A DNA stretch of 64,000 bases from Prostheceraeus crozeri (lineage: Eukaryota; Platyhelminthes; Polycladida; Euryleptidae): the NCBI GenBank assembly GCA_907163375.1, contig CAJQUW010007086.1:1-64000 (forward strand). Direction: 5' to 3'. Below are positions 40,459 to 53,344 of this stretch, one piece after another. The notes beneath the pieces are model-generated. The model was not told the origin of the DNA. It ran no database searches and worked only from the letters and a program-made list of their open reading frames with translations. Position numbers and translations under genes: made by a program. Positions within the stretch are counted from its first letter, which is position 1, and each line of letters opens with the position of its first letter.

Positions 40459-40700
40459 TCATTCCGCAATCTGAAGAAACTGAGGAGTTATCGGTAGTGT
40501 TGGTGGTGTCAAACACTTCACTCTCAGACAAGATCTGGAAACGACCAAAGCAGTTATCGTTTTGGAGCTCAGGCTTTGACGCTTCTTTTGTACAACGTCG
40601 GAGAGGTTACTGAAAACGCGCTCGACGTCTGGATTTCCATGAGGCAATACTAGAATAGCGCGGACCAAATTTGTTAACACTGGAAACTTTCCAGTATTTT
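40459..40700 (-). pseudogene. hAT transposase C-terminal fragment
   Basis: The minus frame has LPHGNPDVERVFSNLSDVV and KKRQSLSSKTITALVV, the hAT dimerisation signature. The rest of the transposase is not recognisable nearby. A relic. Confidence 0.7.
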
Positions 40701-43700
40701 TTGGAACTTCATCCAGTAAGAGGAAACATGGTCGTCGGGGGTGTCGCTCGAAGTACTTGATTGAGGAACTCTCACTTCCAACCTTAAACTTGACAATTCC
40801 TCTGTAGGAACATCAGAAGGCAAACTTTCCGCCAGGAAAACGAATTTCTTCTCTAACTTCTTGCTATTCTCCTTGGTGGGACATTGGCGCTATAACGTCA
40901 TAACTGACCTTTGACGTGACGTCCATTCAAAACATCTAACAGTCTGAAGCAGAATTCGGAGATAAATACGTATATGCAATCATAGAATACATGTGGAAAA
41001 AGAATGTCTTTGTAATCAAGAATCCAGATACACCAATTCATGTAAGGCTATTACTTTTGCAATGTTCAGAGATAAGGTAACATAAAGAGAAGGCGCGGTC
41101 TACTTGGCATAAAAACTAAAGTGTATCAGTGCTAAATTACAATATAATAACATTAACTTGAATGAAAAGTTTAGGGCATTATTCATATAGATTTTCGGGC
41201 CTGGTGTCTCAGATTCAGGCATTAGGGCCGAATTCGGGCTGAAATCGGAGAACTGAATTGCCCATTCGAGAAGGAGTAAGTTGTCTAATTCTGTGATGTG
41301 CCATTTCGATATTTAGTTTAGATACGATCCTTCCATTCTAGAAAACCGAAGCGCGCACAGATGAATCTAATTCTGTGTGCTCACATGTTTTCTTATTGAA
41401 AAGTTGCGATTTGCAAATTGAACGATTTTCATATTTTGTTATATATTTTCATGATTTATTCATTTATTTATTTTGAACACCATTCAGCGAGCACAATAGA
41501 GGACACAAGTTTATCATCGCTCATCTGAAACATGAGACTGTAAGTTTTATTAATGTGTGACACGTTGATATGCGACATCATGAGGCATGAGAATCGATTG
41601 AATTTCGACATAATCTAGGTGACCCGCTTATATGATCAATTCTGCTGTAGCAAACCCAAAAACATTATCTGGAACACGTATTGGAGAGAGAACTAATTGT
41701 TCATTGTCATTCAAATTATGAAAAAAGAAACGATAGAGTCAGAAATTAATCATCTAGAATCATCATCATTTCACAACTTAGAAAACTTTTGAAAATAAAT
41801 GCAAAAAAGTCTGTTGACCATCGATATTAAAGCGGAGCATCAAAATTTGGTAGTCGGCACTATCAACAGAGAATGAAGGAGTTCTACGAAGTTGCAAATC
41901 TGAACTCATCAAAACACTAAGTGCTGAAACATTTCCATGGAATATAGTAGGAAGAAAGGGGGCTGCAAATCTGCTTCCATAAGGGTTAAAATACTGGTTC
42001 GACCAGTCAGAAACAACTGTTGAGCGGATTAAAGTTGACACTGAGACCATGTACAAGTATATTGCATAATTGAGTTCAACGCAAACAATGAAAACCCGCT
42101 GCCTCCAGCTCGCCGGCGAGACGAAATGAGGAATTGCACTTTTTGGACCTACATGATTAGATTGCGCCCTACCTTAATCCATGTTCGTGCATAGGTGTAT
42201 AGATCCAACAATCGGCTTCCAGTCTATCAAATACTACAAGTGTCGCAGCCAGACATAATAGAAAAGAAAAGAGACCAGCAGCCTATGTGCAAGCTACAAC
42301 TGGCAGTGATCCTATAGTATCTACCCAGGACCACAACGCATTTACCGCGGAGTCCCTTTTACTCCGGTCTTATCTCATGCAGGATTGCATCAGCCATATT
42401 CTAAGACAGGCAACCGCAAGGCACACAATTTGCATGAATGCACATGCTCTAAAGATTCCTTATGGTCACCTGTGGTCAAGAAGCACACAGGAAAATTAGT
42501 GATTCTGTTTAAAGCTCACATTATTCAATTAAGTGAATTGCAGCAGCAGCATTGTCTTACAATATTCTTTTAGATAGATTGCCCTTGAAAATCAAGGTTG
42601 CTTTATGTTAAATGTCAATACACGAGTTATTTCCATCTAACATGTGCAACGAGACAAAGGTTGCTGATTGGTGGAGATAGTAGAAAGGTCACCATTAGAA
42701 AGATCTTGAGTGGGAAGCTTCAGCTCACGCTCAGGCCGTATTTTTCGAATGACTATCAGACAAAAAACGACTCTCATGAAGCATCCGGTGAGCAAAGCGT
42801 GTCACTGTTGGAGGGGACCTCTGAGACTGGTTGAATACCCTTAATATTGGAGAATGGCCGACATTGGTTGAGGGTCGTTGATACTAGTAAAAATAATCAT
42901 TGTCAATTAAAATGATAATTGAAATCACAGTATGAATCGACCGTACAAATTAAAGTTACCTTTTATGTATAGATTTGAAAATCGTAATTATGAGACAAAA
43001 CCGGGAGCAAATTGTGCAGAATATGCACATGGCCCATGATGTTGAGTAAGAACTTCATAGATTGAACTATGCAACGATTCTCAAGAGATGGCGAACATCA
43101 TTAATTTTGTGATGTTTTATCAATTTTTCCTGATCACATTTTTTACTATCCCTTTCGCAGCTAACAGCATCCTAACTCGCTGATTCTAGGTATCCGATTC
43201 ATTTTGTATCAACTAACCACGTTCCAACTCGTCCTATGCTAATTTACAGCCTGAGGAGAATTCATCCTATTCCAGCTTGCCTTACAGGGCCCACGAAAGG
43301 GCGCCAAATGGTCTGTTTCTTTTAAAACTTCAAAACACAAGAGCATTCTGCACTCACGACTTAACGGGGATGATAACCAACATAGCATGAAATTGTCAGA
43401 TAATAGAGTCAAAGAAAAACAAATTCCATCTCCTTCCTTCGATTAATAGTTACAAAAGACGTCAAATTCTATTGAAGATTTGACTCATCATCAAGTTCAC
43501 AAGAAAGATTCACAATCTGATTTACAATTGAAATAGAGATTCGAATCAATGATCAAATTTGGCAAAAATACAGCTTGGTTTGGTTTGTGCCTATTTGAAT
43601 TTGTGTCCCTGCCCCTTTTGACATTTTCCGCCGTCCCTACATTATACAGTCAGCAAACATCTTTAGTGCCAATTTCCTAGAAATTAATTTTTTCCTAGTT

Positions 43701-44200
43701 AAATCTCACTTCAATTTCTCAGGCGCATGTTCTGATAAACATAACACCAATGTATCAGATTTTATTTATAAATAACTGTTAAAGTAAATTGGGAAACAAA
43801 AAAATGCACAAGAATGAGGAAGTTGCGATAATAAAAACAGTACAGATGCCACGTTGAAATACATGGAACGATTCAAGATTGCTTATGATAAGGATTAACA
43901 ACATCCAAAAATACACACAGAAGAATGAGAATGAAAATCATCAAATAGAATATAGTCTAAACACAAACCAATGTACAATTATTGATCATAATTGTTTTTA
44001 TGCGTTCCGAGAAGCAGTCACTTTTGGCTGACATGTTCCTGAATTTTCCTATGAGGTGCGACTGTCATCAGGTTCTCTACATTCGAATGCATCATCACAC
44101 TGCAAATCAGCAAGACCAATAAAACTCACTGAAGAAATACTAGATAAAATCGCAATCTAAAATGCGATTCCTGTTCATGCATTTTAAATTTACTCATCAA
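40701..44200. other. No gene recognised
   Basis: Only short frames without motifs (for example 41778-42056 minus and 42287-42834 plus). No repeat structure seen by eye. Confidence 0.55.
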
Positions 44201-44203
44201 ACG

Positions 44204-44245
44204 CCAGACGCCGTGGCCTTGTGGTAAAGTGCTCGCCCCCGGCAG
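44204..44245 (+). repeat. tRNA-like A-box segment, possible SINE head
   Basis: gccgtggccttgtggtaaag resembles the A-box half of a tRNA-derived SINE. No B box at the right spacing follows, so it is at best a decayed 5' fragment. Confidence 0.3.
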
Positions 44246-44323
44246 CCTAATACGGCGCTACCCCCACTGCACAAAAATCGCTAGGAGAGTTAGAGCATCA
44301 TTACCCTTGAATGATGTCATGTG

Positions 44324-45455
44324 CAAGGTTGGGTCTTGGGTTCACTCTTGGGTTTTGAGTACCCCCCCCAATAGTAAAGAAATTGACCATGAATGATCAT
44401 TTGCGGTTTTCTTGGAAAAATTCTGCCTAAGTATATGACCACATCATGCCACAGTAAGTCATCTGCATGTAAGCCTACATGTATGTACATGTAAATATGT
44501 AACCTACTTCAACCACACGATAGGTCTTCCTATGATAAAACTGTGCTATCATCAACTTTGATATAGACCTATCGTAAATGTCTATCTGATAGTTTGTTTA
44601 GTTAGCTTTTTAAACTATGCTTAGATTACCTATGGCTTCCTTGTGGATTTAATCCATTAAACAAGATGTAATGCATATTGTGTTAGACAGAATTTTGTAT
44701 ACATCATTTTGCGTGAAATAAAACAAATAATAAATGAAAAAATGCAGCACATCAAACCAATACCTGTATAACGCTTATGCAGTTAAATTGGTAGCCTACA
44801 ACAATTCGTTGATAACTTGCTTCATATAGCCTCTTGCCTTGAAAGTTAAAAACTTTGGCCTGTATTGTTTATTCTATTATTAGGCTACATGTATTAGAAA
44901 TAGAAAGATATCGGCATCATTTAATGCAGTGACATTCTTTGATGATTGCTTCTTACGATTAGTAAAAATATCGCTATATCTACATTTGTGCTATTTTCAT
45001 CTTATACGAGGCCTATGTTATGTGTGTTTCGTTTCTCGATCAGACATGTTGTAAGGAATGTAGCTTAGCAATGCATGTTGTTCTAATTAGGAAATTATTA
45101 TGCTGTAGACGCAAACAGGGTTGATGATATTAAGCCCAGAGATAACCTATGCCGATAATAAAAACTTTTAGCTGAATTTTAATTATGGCCTCAATTCCGC
45201 AATAACAAATTCATGTAATAAATAGTAATTGATATGAACATTAAATACATATTAATTGAATAGCAATATGTACAATATGGCATATTCAAAATATCTTCAT
45301 GCAATTTTAAATCTCAATCAAAATTCCAAGCATGTTCTGGAAATTGTTGTTCCACTTCATTAGAGAAATAGCCACTCTTGGGTCCAATCTTGGGTGGTAC
45401 CCAAGATTAATCTTGGTCTTGGGGATACCCAAGCCCAAGATTGGACCCAACCTTG
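44324..45455. mobile_element. Non-autonomous DNA transposon with 7-8 bp target duplication
   Basis: Ends CAAGGTTGGGTC and, inverted, GACCCAACCTTG; the flanks carry tcatgtg on both sides (44317-44323, 45456-45462), or gtcatgtg if the end base is counted with the duplication. 1132 bp, no transposase. A strong palindrome lies at its right end (45378-45455). Length of target duplication suggests hAT or a related superfamily. Confidence 0.75.
45378..45455. repeat. Long imperfect hairpin at the right end of the element
   Basis: ttgggtccaatcttggg is followed about 45 bases later by its complement cccaagattggacccaa, with further ccaag/cttgg pairs between. It would extrude or fold in single strands. 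Confidence 0.8.
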
Positions 45456-45715
45456 TCATGTGAGTGATCAAAAATACTGAAAACCTCTAATAGAACACCA
45501 GCTTATATACTATATACACCTTCCTCGGAATAGTAACGCACTAAGAAATTTGAATGCACACAGAACATATATGCATGTATATTGTATAGTTCCCATATAG
45601 TGCCGTTTCGAGCTTTAACTTATAGCTGCCAATTGAAATGCAATCAAATGATAGTTGGTGAAAATTGATCGTACGAGCCGTTATTAAATGCCTACATGCA
45701 TATTAATGAAATATG

Positions 45716-46131
45716 GGTACTCCTATTCTTCCCCCCCCCACATTTCTGTTGTTAACACTTGGAAGTGTAGCATCGTCAACGATCTTCTCTTGCTCCCACT
45801 TCTTCTCAGTAACGTGGCATAGCGTTGAGTGTGTAAAACTCATCTTATCTGACTTGAAGAACATTTACAGCCTCAGAATTAGACAACTGCTCGTCATTTG
45901 TCTGTAGACAACAATCACACGAAGCTCATGATCACAGCTGTACCTTGTATTCCAACTGAGTATCCAAGGAACCAATCCTTCATCCCAGGGTTCAAGTAAT
46001 ACTTCTCAGTCGTATTGTAGTGTCACTCAGTGACAGATCAAGTCTATTCTAAACCCAATGTGACTAACTTTGGCGAAATTTGATGATTTTTGGAAAACTT
46101 GAAAAATGTGGGGGGGAAGAATAGAAGTACC
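45716..46131. mobile_element. hAT-like MITE with perfect 8-bp target duplication
   Basis: Terminal repeats GGTACTCCTATTCTTCCCCC and, inverted, ggggggaagaatagaagtacc. The flanks are gaaatatg at 45708-45715 and 46132-46139, a perfect 8-bp duplication, as made by hAT transposases. 416 bp, non-coding. Confidence 0.88.
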
Positions 46132-46139
46132 GAAATATG

Positions 46140-48597
46140 TATTTAGCATTATATAAGCCAGCTATGAACTTGTTCACCCTAAATCGCATTTCACCCAACA
46201 TCTAGTCTAATCCGAAATTGCTCGTCTCATTACAAGCCACTCGCTCCGAATGTACGGCATCAGTAATCGAAGCCATTATAGACCGAAGAGAAGCCATCAT
46301 GGATACCGTAAATGGGAAGGGAACGGTTTGAATAGGATATATTAGATGAATTGTTCGGTAGCTGCTGTTCTGTATAGTGATATCAGCTACTCCAGCAGTA
46401 ATCACATAACTACATTGCGTTTTGTTTTTGGAGTTAGCTGTAGTTCTGAAATGATTGTTCAATAATGGAAAGAATGAGCAAATGGCTCTCTTCATTAAAC
46501 AAAAATTCAGCCGGCAGAAAACTAGGCCGATTTGACATTCTTGCGGTGGAATATTCAGCCGAGCATTTTATGGACAGTAAAACACTGAAGTCGATAGAAT
46601 ACTTAGTCGTCTTTGGTGCTGCATCGTCGTTCAAAACTTTCTAAATCATTCTAAGGCAGAATATCAAGTAAGTTTACTTTTCTGCCGGTTGATTCTTTAG
46701 TTAACGAAGAGGACCAATTTCGTGACCACTGTAAAATCATCAAATAGTTTGAAGATTGAGAAAATTTTTCACTTTTTTTCAAATACAGCACTAACTTGCA
46801 CGACTTCTGAGATGCTATAACAGAAAGCATGCTTCCTTGAGGTTTGTGAAGATGTTTTAAGTCAAACGCACGCTATAAATCGAAGGCAAAATTCGAGTAC
46901 GCGTGCACCCCTATGGAACAGCTATCCAATAATTCTTAACTGTGATGACTCATGGTGTAGATATTATTGTACATAACGATGGATTATACGTTAAGTATGC
47001 AAGCAAATTGCTCTTTATCGCAACATCGTTTTCATTACCGATTTTTTCACAATCTTTAATATAAGCACATTTAATGTAACTTTAAGCAGAACTCGAAATG
47101 CAGTGTCATGCATTCTCACTCTTTTTTCATGGCCATCTTACTAAATTTTGTTAGAAGGGTTACAAGGGTGCCAAGAATCGCCCAACCCCTTTCTTATTCT
47201 ATAAAATTCTATGAAAGAGAATCTATGAAATTCATATTGATATATTTCGTCAAAATATATGCGACATTAATTCTAGTGCTATTATAAATAGACCGGGATT
47301 GGAAATCACAAGTGTGAATGCGTGACAAATCTTGATATTTCTATATAATTTCATCTATTATATAACTTAGGTATTTTAATATTTGCATATTGGCATTTAA
47401 TCTGTCGAATAAATAAAAGGCATGTAAACAAACATTTATGATGACAGTATGATGTAAATTGAAATACTAATAGAATGATATTATTCCACTGACATGAATA
47501 ATTCACGTAAATTGCGCATTGATAATAAGATGTTTGCAGTCAAGTTCAACGTTGGCATGTATATTTTGGTTGGCAAATCTCACAATTTCATACAAAATTT
47601 TGCTTTTTAAACGGAGGATGTTTGGTAATTTGAATAGAAATCAGGAGATGATACCAGTACAAAATCAGGGACATACAGTAAAAAATCCAGTCTTAAAGAC
47701 AAGTCTTAAGAACGCTGTTGCTTAAAGCTAGCAAGAAGATTTTGTCTTTTGGTGGAAACATCTGAAGTTCGGATATTGTACTGTGAACGTACATATAGCT
47801 ATTATCACAAAAAATCTCACTAAAATTCCCGTTCTACGTGGTTGAATTAATTATGAGACTATTAGGCCAATGAAGACTTAGAAAATCACCTCAAATTCAT
47901 TATTTTAAAAAACAAACCCCTTTCTTCTTTTCCAGTGCTCTCGACGAAGTCTTCAATGAATTGAAGTTGAACTATCTAATTTCACAACCTCATAAAATCT
48001 GCAAATCCCCTCATCACTAAAGGCTTTCAAAATAATTTTGTCTTTTTCGTCTTATCGTGACTTGCAGATTGCCCGATCCTCTAATTAACTCTTCCTATGT
48101 AAACGAGACCTGTAAGAAAGACCACCAGATGTAGTTATGTAACTGAAGGTTGAATTATGTAATTATTTGCACTTCCAGGTTTCAACAGAATTCCCTGAAA
48201 AGTTCATTCATCTAGTCATTACGATAGGAAGAGGCTCGCTCAGATAGCAATCAACTTCTCCAATACCGATTTATTACAAATCACAGGTGCTAATGGGTCA
48301 CTGCACTTTTGATATTTGTGTTGACTTCCCTGATTTCAATGACGTATATCAATCCCGCTATCACATTGTATGTTTTGAAGATTCAGACATCGATGATTAA
48401 TCAAATATCTAATCAGACAGAAACATTTTTTGGATGCAGAGTTGATAAGGATGGTCTTACCTCAATCGCGAATGCGCAAAATACTTTTAAACATTCAATT
48501 TAAGCGAAAGACGAAGTTTAGTGAAACGATGAAGATAAGAAACTATAAGATATAAGATAACTAAAAGATAGACTATGAAAATAGAATAATTATTGAG
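46140..48597. other. No gene recognised
   Basis: AT-rich; the open frames at 46202-46634 (minus) and 47519-47725 (plus) show no motif. Confidence 0.55.
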
Positions 48598-48872
48598 TTG
48601 CAACCATGCCCGAGTATATTTGAGATTTCCAATTAGCAAGTTAGTGAAATTTCAACGGACATTCATAAAATATCACAATAATATTTCATTAAATATTATT
48701 CTATCTACATTGTATTTTCATCAGGCAGCACTCATCAATTAATGCAGGCGCACTAACTTAAACGATTTGCCAGTAGTGTATTTAAAGCGATGTTCAATGA
48801 ATACCCGTTGAAATTTCACTAACTTTCTGATTGCATATCTCAAATTTACTCGGGCATGGCTGCAACTTTAAA
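48598..48872. mobile_element. Small foldback/MITE
   Basis: gttgcaaccatgcccgagta at 48597 and its inverted partner tactcgggcatggctgcaac ending at 48872 are the outer parts of ~70-bp inverted arms (also ttagtgaaatttcaacgg / ccgttgaaatttcactaa). Its right half recurs, diverged, at about 49025-49155 as a second partial copy. Confidence 0.75.
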
Positions 48873-49024
48873 TATGGAGCTGCGTCGATGTTGAGAGATG
48901 TAGACTAGGCCTGCTGATGATTCCTGATATTGAATGAAATGGTAGCTATTCATGTCTGTTCCCATTTTTCAACTGAGGATGTAGCTCAATATGTAGTTAT
49001 TCTGTTTGCATTGTGTTTGCAAAA

Positions 49025-49155
49025 GCAGCATCTATTGATTATTTCAGGTGCGCTAACTTAGAGGTGATTTGCCAGTAGTGTTTAAAGTGATACTTAATGA
49101 ATACCGGTCGAAATTTCACTAACTTACTCATTGCAAATCTTAGATATACTGTGAG
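49025..49155. repeat. Partial second copy of the foldback element
   Basis: Direct, diverged match to 48728-48855 (shared gatttgccagtagtgt and gaaatttcactaactt). No left arm found. Confidence 0.65.
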
Positions 49156-49412
49156 ATATACATGATGATACTTGACAGCTGGTTGATCCACTCGATCTAA
49201 CCTGTTTCTGCTAAATTTCACTTGCTTCGCTGTGATTATCTGAGATTTCAAGGTCACAGCTGATAATCAGCACTACATAGAAACTAGAGATGCGCGTGGT
49301 TCAAGAAATATAGACGAAGCCAGCCGATTTCATTTTAGGTCAATGCCTAGGCTGGGACTGAATTAGCCGGCTCAGTTAAATTAGCATGCCATCTATTCAC
49401 ACGTTTGGAGAC

Positions 49413-49640
49413 AATCAACTAGGTGGTTGGATATCTCAGTTGGTTAGGGGTGCACTTCAGTGCAGAAGTGTAGAATGTCCAAGGTTCGAGTCTGGCCGTC
49501 TAGGGAGATATACCACCGCTCTCACAAGAGGTTACTAACCCAAACCTGTTGAGAGTTCTGAGTGTGCGAAGACTGTCCCGGGATTGTATTAAAAGAAATG
49601 AGGTACCTCCAATCAAAGTCGGGAGAATTTTTCTTATTTT
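49413..49640 (+). mobile_element. tRNA-derived SINE
   Basis: A tRNA-like head with an A box (ggatatctcagttggttagg) and a B box (ggttcgagtctggcc) about 45 bases later, then a tRNA-unrelated body of about 130 bases ending in a T/A-rich tail near 49640. It is not an intact tRNA gene: the arms do not close into a cloverleaf. Transcribed by RNA polymerase III if active. Confidence 0.7.
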
Positions 49641-51300
49641 TAAAGTAAGGTTTCAATGACGACAAGTATAGCATCTTCCTACGTGGCTGTGATTGGAACA
49701 AAAGGATTTCAAAGCGAACAGCTGATGTGCCTTAATTTTTTCTTTTAGACATGCCGATCGATTTGGGGGATTATCAAAATCTTCTAAAAATATGAAAATC
49801 CGTCAAAGTTGGGAAAGCCTATAGTCATTGATCATCTATTTCTGAAAAATGGATTTTTATTTTATGATTGAAAATAGAGTGATCCACTGAAGTTAATTGC
49901 AAATGGCCGGGATCATCTGCAATTTGAAGCATCTTCTATCAACCTCCAACTCATGCAACAACAGAATTGACCAAGCGAAAATCAGATATACTAATGTTTT
50001 AACATGTTTCAGTGCTTGAAGAAATCACCAAAACATTGAAGAGGAAAGGAAATTAAAAAAGCAGCGTTCGTGCTTGCATGAGTAAAGCATTTATGAGGTA
50101 TTCAAACTGAATTTAGCACACATCAATTGCAAGTTTGTAGAGAAACGGTAGTTAAACTTCGACAACTGATTAGGTATGAGGGCTAACTTCTGACAAATTC
50201 CGACAGTACGTTTCGTGTATGTAACAAGCATTTCAAATGAATAATCTAATAAATCAAAGAGATTCCGAAAAAGGACCTATCTATTTATTTGCGTAGCTCC
50301 TACCTTATCGATAGAATTATCAACAACTCTATCCGATGCTTTCAAAAAGAACACAATCAGTAACTAATATATTTCGCCTGATATGAGCAGATTCAATTTT
50401 GAGGAAAGCCTTATTATTAATTCATGAATTTCGAGAAAATCTAATGCGCAGCTGATTCAGGAAAGAATAACAATGTCCTTGTATGCATGTCAGATGTATA
50501 TTATAAATTCTAAATTATCTGCATATCTTGATAAAAAGCCATTAAATGTCATCTTTCATTACGACGGTTAAATTCAGACACTACGGACAGCAGTTCGGCG
50601 AATTTCTTAGTAAATCTCAACGTCGATACTGTAATTTGCAACTTTGTTATAATGCCACTCTTGTAAACCAACCAAGTCATCCTGCGCTGATGATTATTTT
50701 TCATTAATTCTATCTGACTTACAATACAGTACCTGCATTGTCTACATTGAATTACTCAGTTTATTTTAAAGTACCTACGTAGGTAGTCCTCCATAAATTG
50801 ACATGATGCGCTCTTCATTCTTGTGCAATTTCATCCTGAACCCTTACATGAATGTTTTCGATAATGCAAGTTTGGAAATTCTATAAAAATCATATAATTC
50901 ATTATTAACCATGCAATCATATAACGCATCTTTCTGTGAAGTTTTCTCCAAAAGCATGCATCAATTTAGCTAAGGTCTACACTGAACATCATCTTAGGTT
51001 CGAACAGATCGCTTTCAACAGGATCTTCTTCGATAGATTCGCATAAGTTGACAGGACAAGATAGATTTTCTGTCCAAATTATCCCTCATTATTTTTCCAG
51101 CATTTTGTCATTGCTCAACCCTAGCAGAAGTACTGCTTGTAAACAGATATAGAAACAGGTATATTTCTCGCGTAATTTGTCTTTTAATCATCACATTGCG
51201 GTCGTTGTTAACAAAGTTTTTTCGCATGCTTGGCTTCGTTAAAAGAGTAACAAATAATTTCAATGACATTACTGTTTTGAAAGTTTCAAAACAGTCCGCT
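49641..51300. other. No gene recognised
   Basis: AT-rich sequence with no open frame above about 60 codons that carries a motif. Confidence 0.55.
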
Positions 51301-51319
51301 CAGTTTTGCTGTATTCGTT

Positions 51320-51770
51320 TGCTTGCTTTTGCAGTGCTGCAGAGTATTTGAAAAATGATGTTTTACGTGTGGAGCGAAGAGTCTGTAAGATAATTGGCAT
51401 TAATCTTGATAATGATAACAACATTTTGCAGGCTGCTGATAAGTCCTGATGCAAGCTGTTAAAGTGTATAGTTGAAAACCAATGTCATGCACTTCGTGAA
51501 TTGTTTTGCGCACGCCCTACGCGTAATTATACCACTCGTCGTTCTTGTGAGCTGTTTCCACCACCTGCCAAAACTAGACGTTTTAAGAGATCATTTATCT
51601 ACTTTTGTAAATAGTTGGGATTATTCACTGTTTATATTTCCTTGTTGGATCGTGGTAACCTATGCTCTCTTCTTTTTGTGTCTTGCACCTTTATTGTCAT
51701 CGTTGAGCTTGTAATGATCACCGATTCTGTATCCAGTGATTCAATATAGATTATTATTATTACTATTATT
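51320..51770 (+). pseudogene. LINE (non-LTR retrotransposon) 3' end
   Basis: Plus-strand fragments read EYLKNDVLRVERRVCKIIGI and HALRELF...RNYTTRRS..LFPPPAKTRRFKRSFI, the typical C-terminal end of a LINE reverse-transcriptase protein, followed by a 3' microsatellite of ATT units near 51748. Frames are broken. A 5'-truncated copy. Confidence 0.65.
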
Positions 51771-52955
51771 GCATACTTCTATATACGCTTTTGTTTGGAT
51801 TATTGCTTATCATTTGCACAAATTGTATGATAAATAAAAATTGAGCGTGTACAAATACATTTAAAGTACTTTAATTTCATTTAAAGTATCTGCGTTTTCA
51901 AACCGGTATGATATATATAGATATATATAAGTATACATGCAGCATTGTACAGAAAGAATGCCCCACCCACGAAAATTCTGTAAAAACGTCTTTAATGCAT
52001 ATCTAGGAAGTCTTTCTGTTATTTAATGGAATTCAGTAACTATGCTTGCAAAGTTTATCATAACCTCTTTCAGTTGATACTCTTCATATAAGAAGATACA
52101 CATGTATGGACATCATGAAATAGAGAAAGTGAGAATGCATTTGTGATAGGCCTACTGGTATATATGGTTAAATATTAGGAAAAAATTTCCATTAATGAAA
52201 ACATGCAGGTCAGAAGAAGCAGATCGGTACACTCTATTACAAGGTCAAAATTCTTATTAGAAAACTTGTCATTCGGTGATTTCTTGAACTTGTTGAACTG
52301 CCGGTCGTTTGACAGATGCATCATGGCCAATCAAGTCGGCTGCAGCCAATCAGCGACAACCGCTGTAACAATCAATAAAGCAATCACGAATGTGCCAGTC
52401 AGTCATACTGCCAACATTTGCAAGGATTTCTTGCGAACGAATGGTGTTGGAATAGGCAGGAAGCAGCCCTGTGCTGAATGTTAAAGAGAACCTGCTGCAC
52501 TTCCTTAAACAAAGAATTGATAAACATGAGGCATTATCAACATGAGACAAAACAAGACATGTTCGAGCAATGTCTGGACATCTTGATGCGAAACAATTAA
52601 ATGGCTGATGTTTGCAGGAAACTTATTAAATCGATACCTCGAAGATTAGCAAAATGCATCAAGGCTACAAGTGGCCCATTTCGACGTATTGAAGTTCGCT
52701 TTCCTATTAGCATGATCTTTTTTTAAGTAAATTATTAATTGATTAATATACACATGTTCTATGCTTTGACAGCATCAATGAACACAATTAACATGAAACA
52801 CATTCAGACATTCATTTGCAGACGCAAATATGACAAAATTGTTGTTTGATAGCACCTACTTTCCAAACAATCAGATGAATTTGTGATATACCATCGTTGA
52901 GATGAAATTTCGCTGAGTATCTCGTAATAGTCACGGTGGGGCAATCTTTCTACAC

Positions 52956-52960
<5 letters not shown>
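51771..52960. other. No gene recognised
   Basis: AT-rich. The open frame at 52203-52484 has no recognisable domain. Confidence 0.5.

Positions 52961-52961
<1 letters not shown>

Positions 52962-53006
<45 letters not shown>
52962..53006. repeat. (TA)n microsatellite split by transposon insertion
   Basis: About 22 TA units ending at the left end of the DD41D element; the array resumes at 55079. Confidence 0.95.
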
Positions 53007-53008
<2 letters not shown>

Positions 53009-53344
53009 AGGTGTTTCAAAAGTAGGCTAACAGTTGATTTTGCCCTAGGAAATCTATGTTGACCGTTCTATTGGCGATTTACACCTGAATCAGTCGATGG
53101 ATATCCATGATCAGTCCAACATGAGCCATAGACTTCGAAGTAATTGCTACTATCATTTAGAAGTCTATGCAGTAGCATTCCATTGGCAAAGGAATTTTGA
53201 AATCTATCATGGACAAGATATAGCACCAATCTGACATTACGTACATGGATATGTTCAATTAATTTGATTTGAATCAAACACTGTTAGTTTGACTTGAAGT
53301 GAATTAAACAAGCTTGAAGCTTTTTTGAATTTGCTGCTTCTGTC

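Noticed and set aside
44204-44370. Possible tRNA gene
   Set aside because: An A-box-like segment only; no B box at the right distance and no cloverleaf.
49413-49500. Intact tRNA gene
   Set aside because: A and B boxes are present but the acceptor and anticodon stems do not pair; a SINE fits better.
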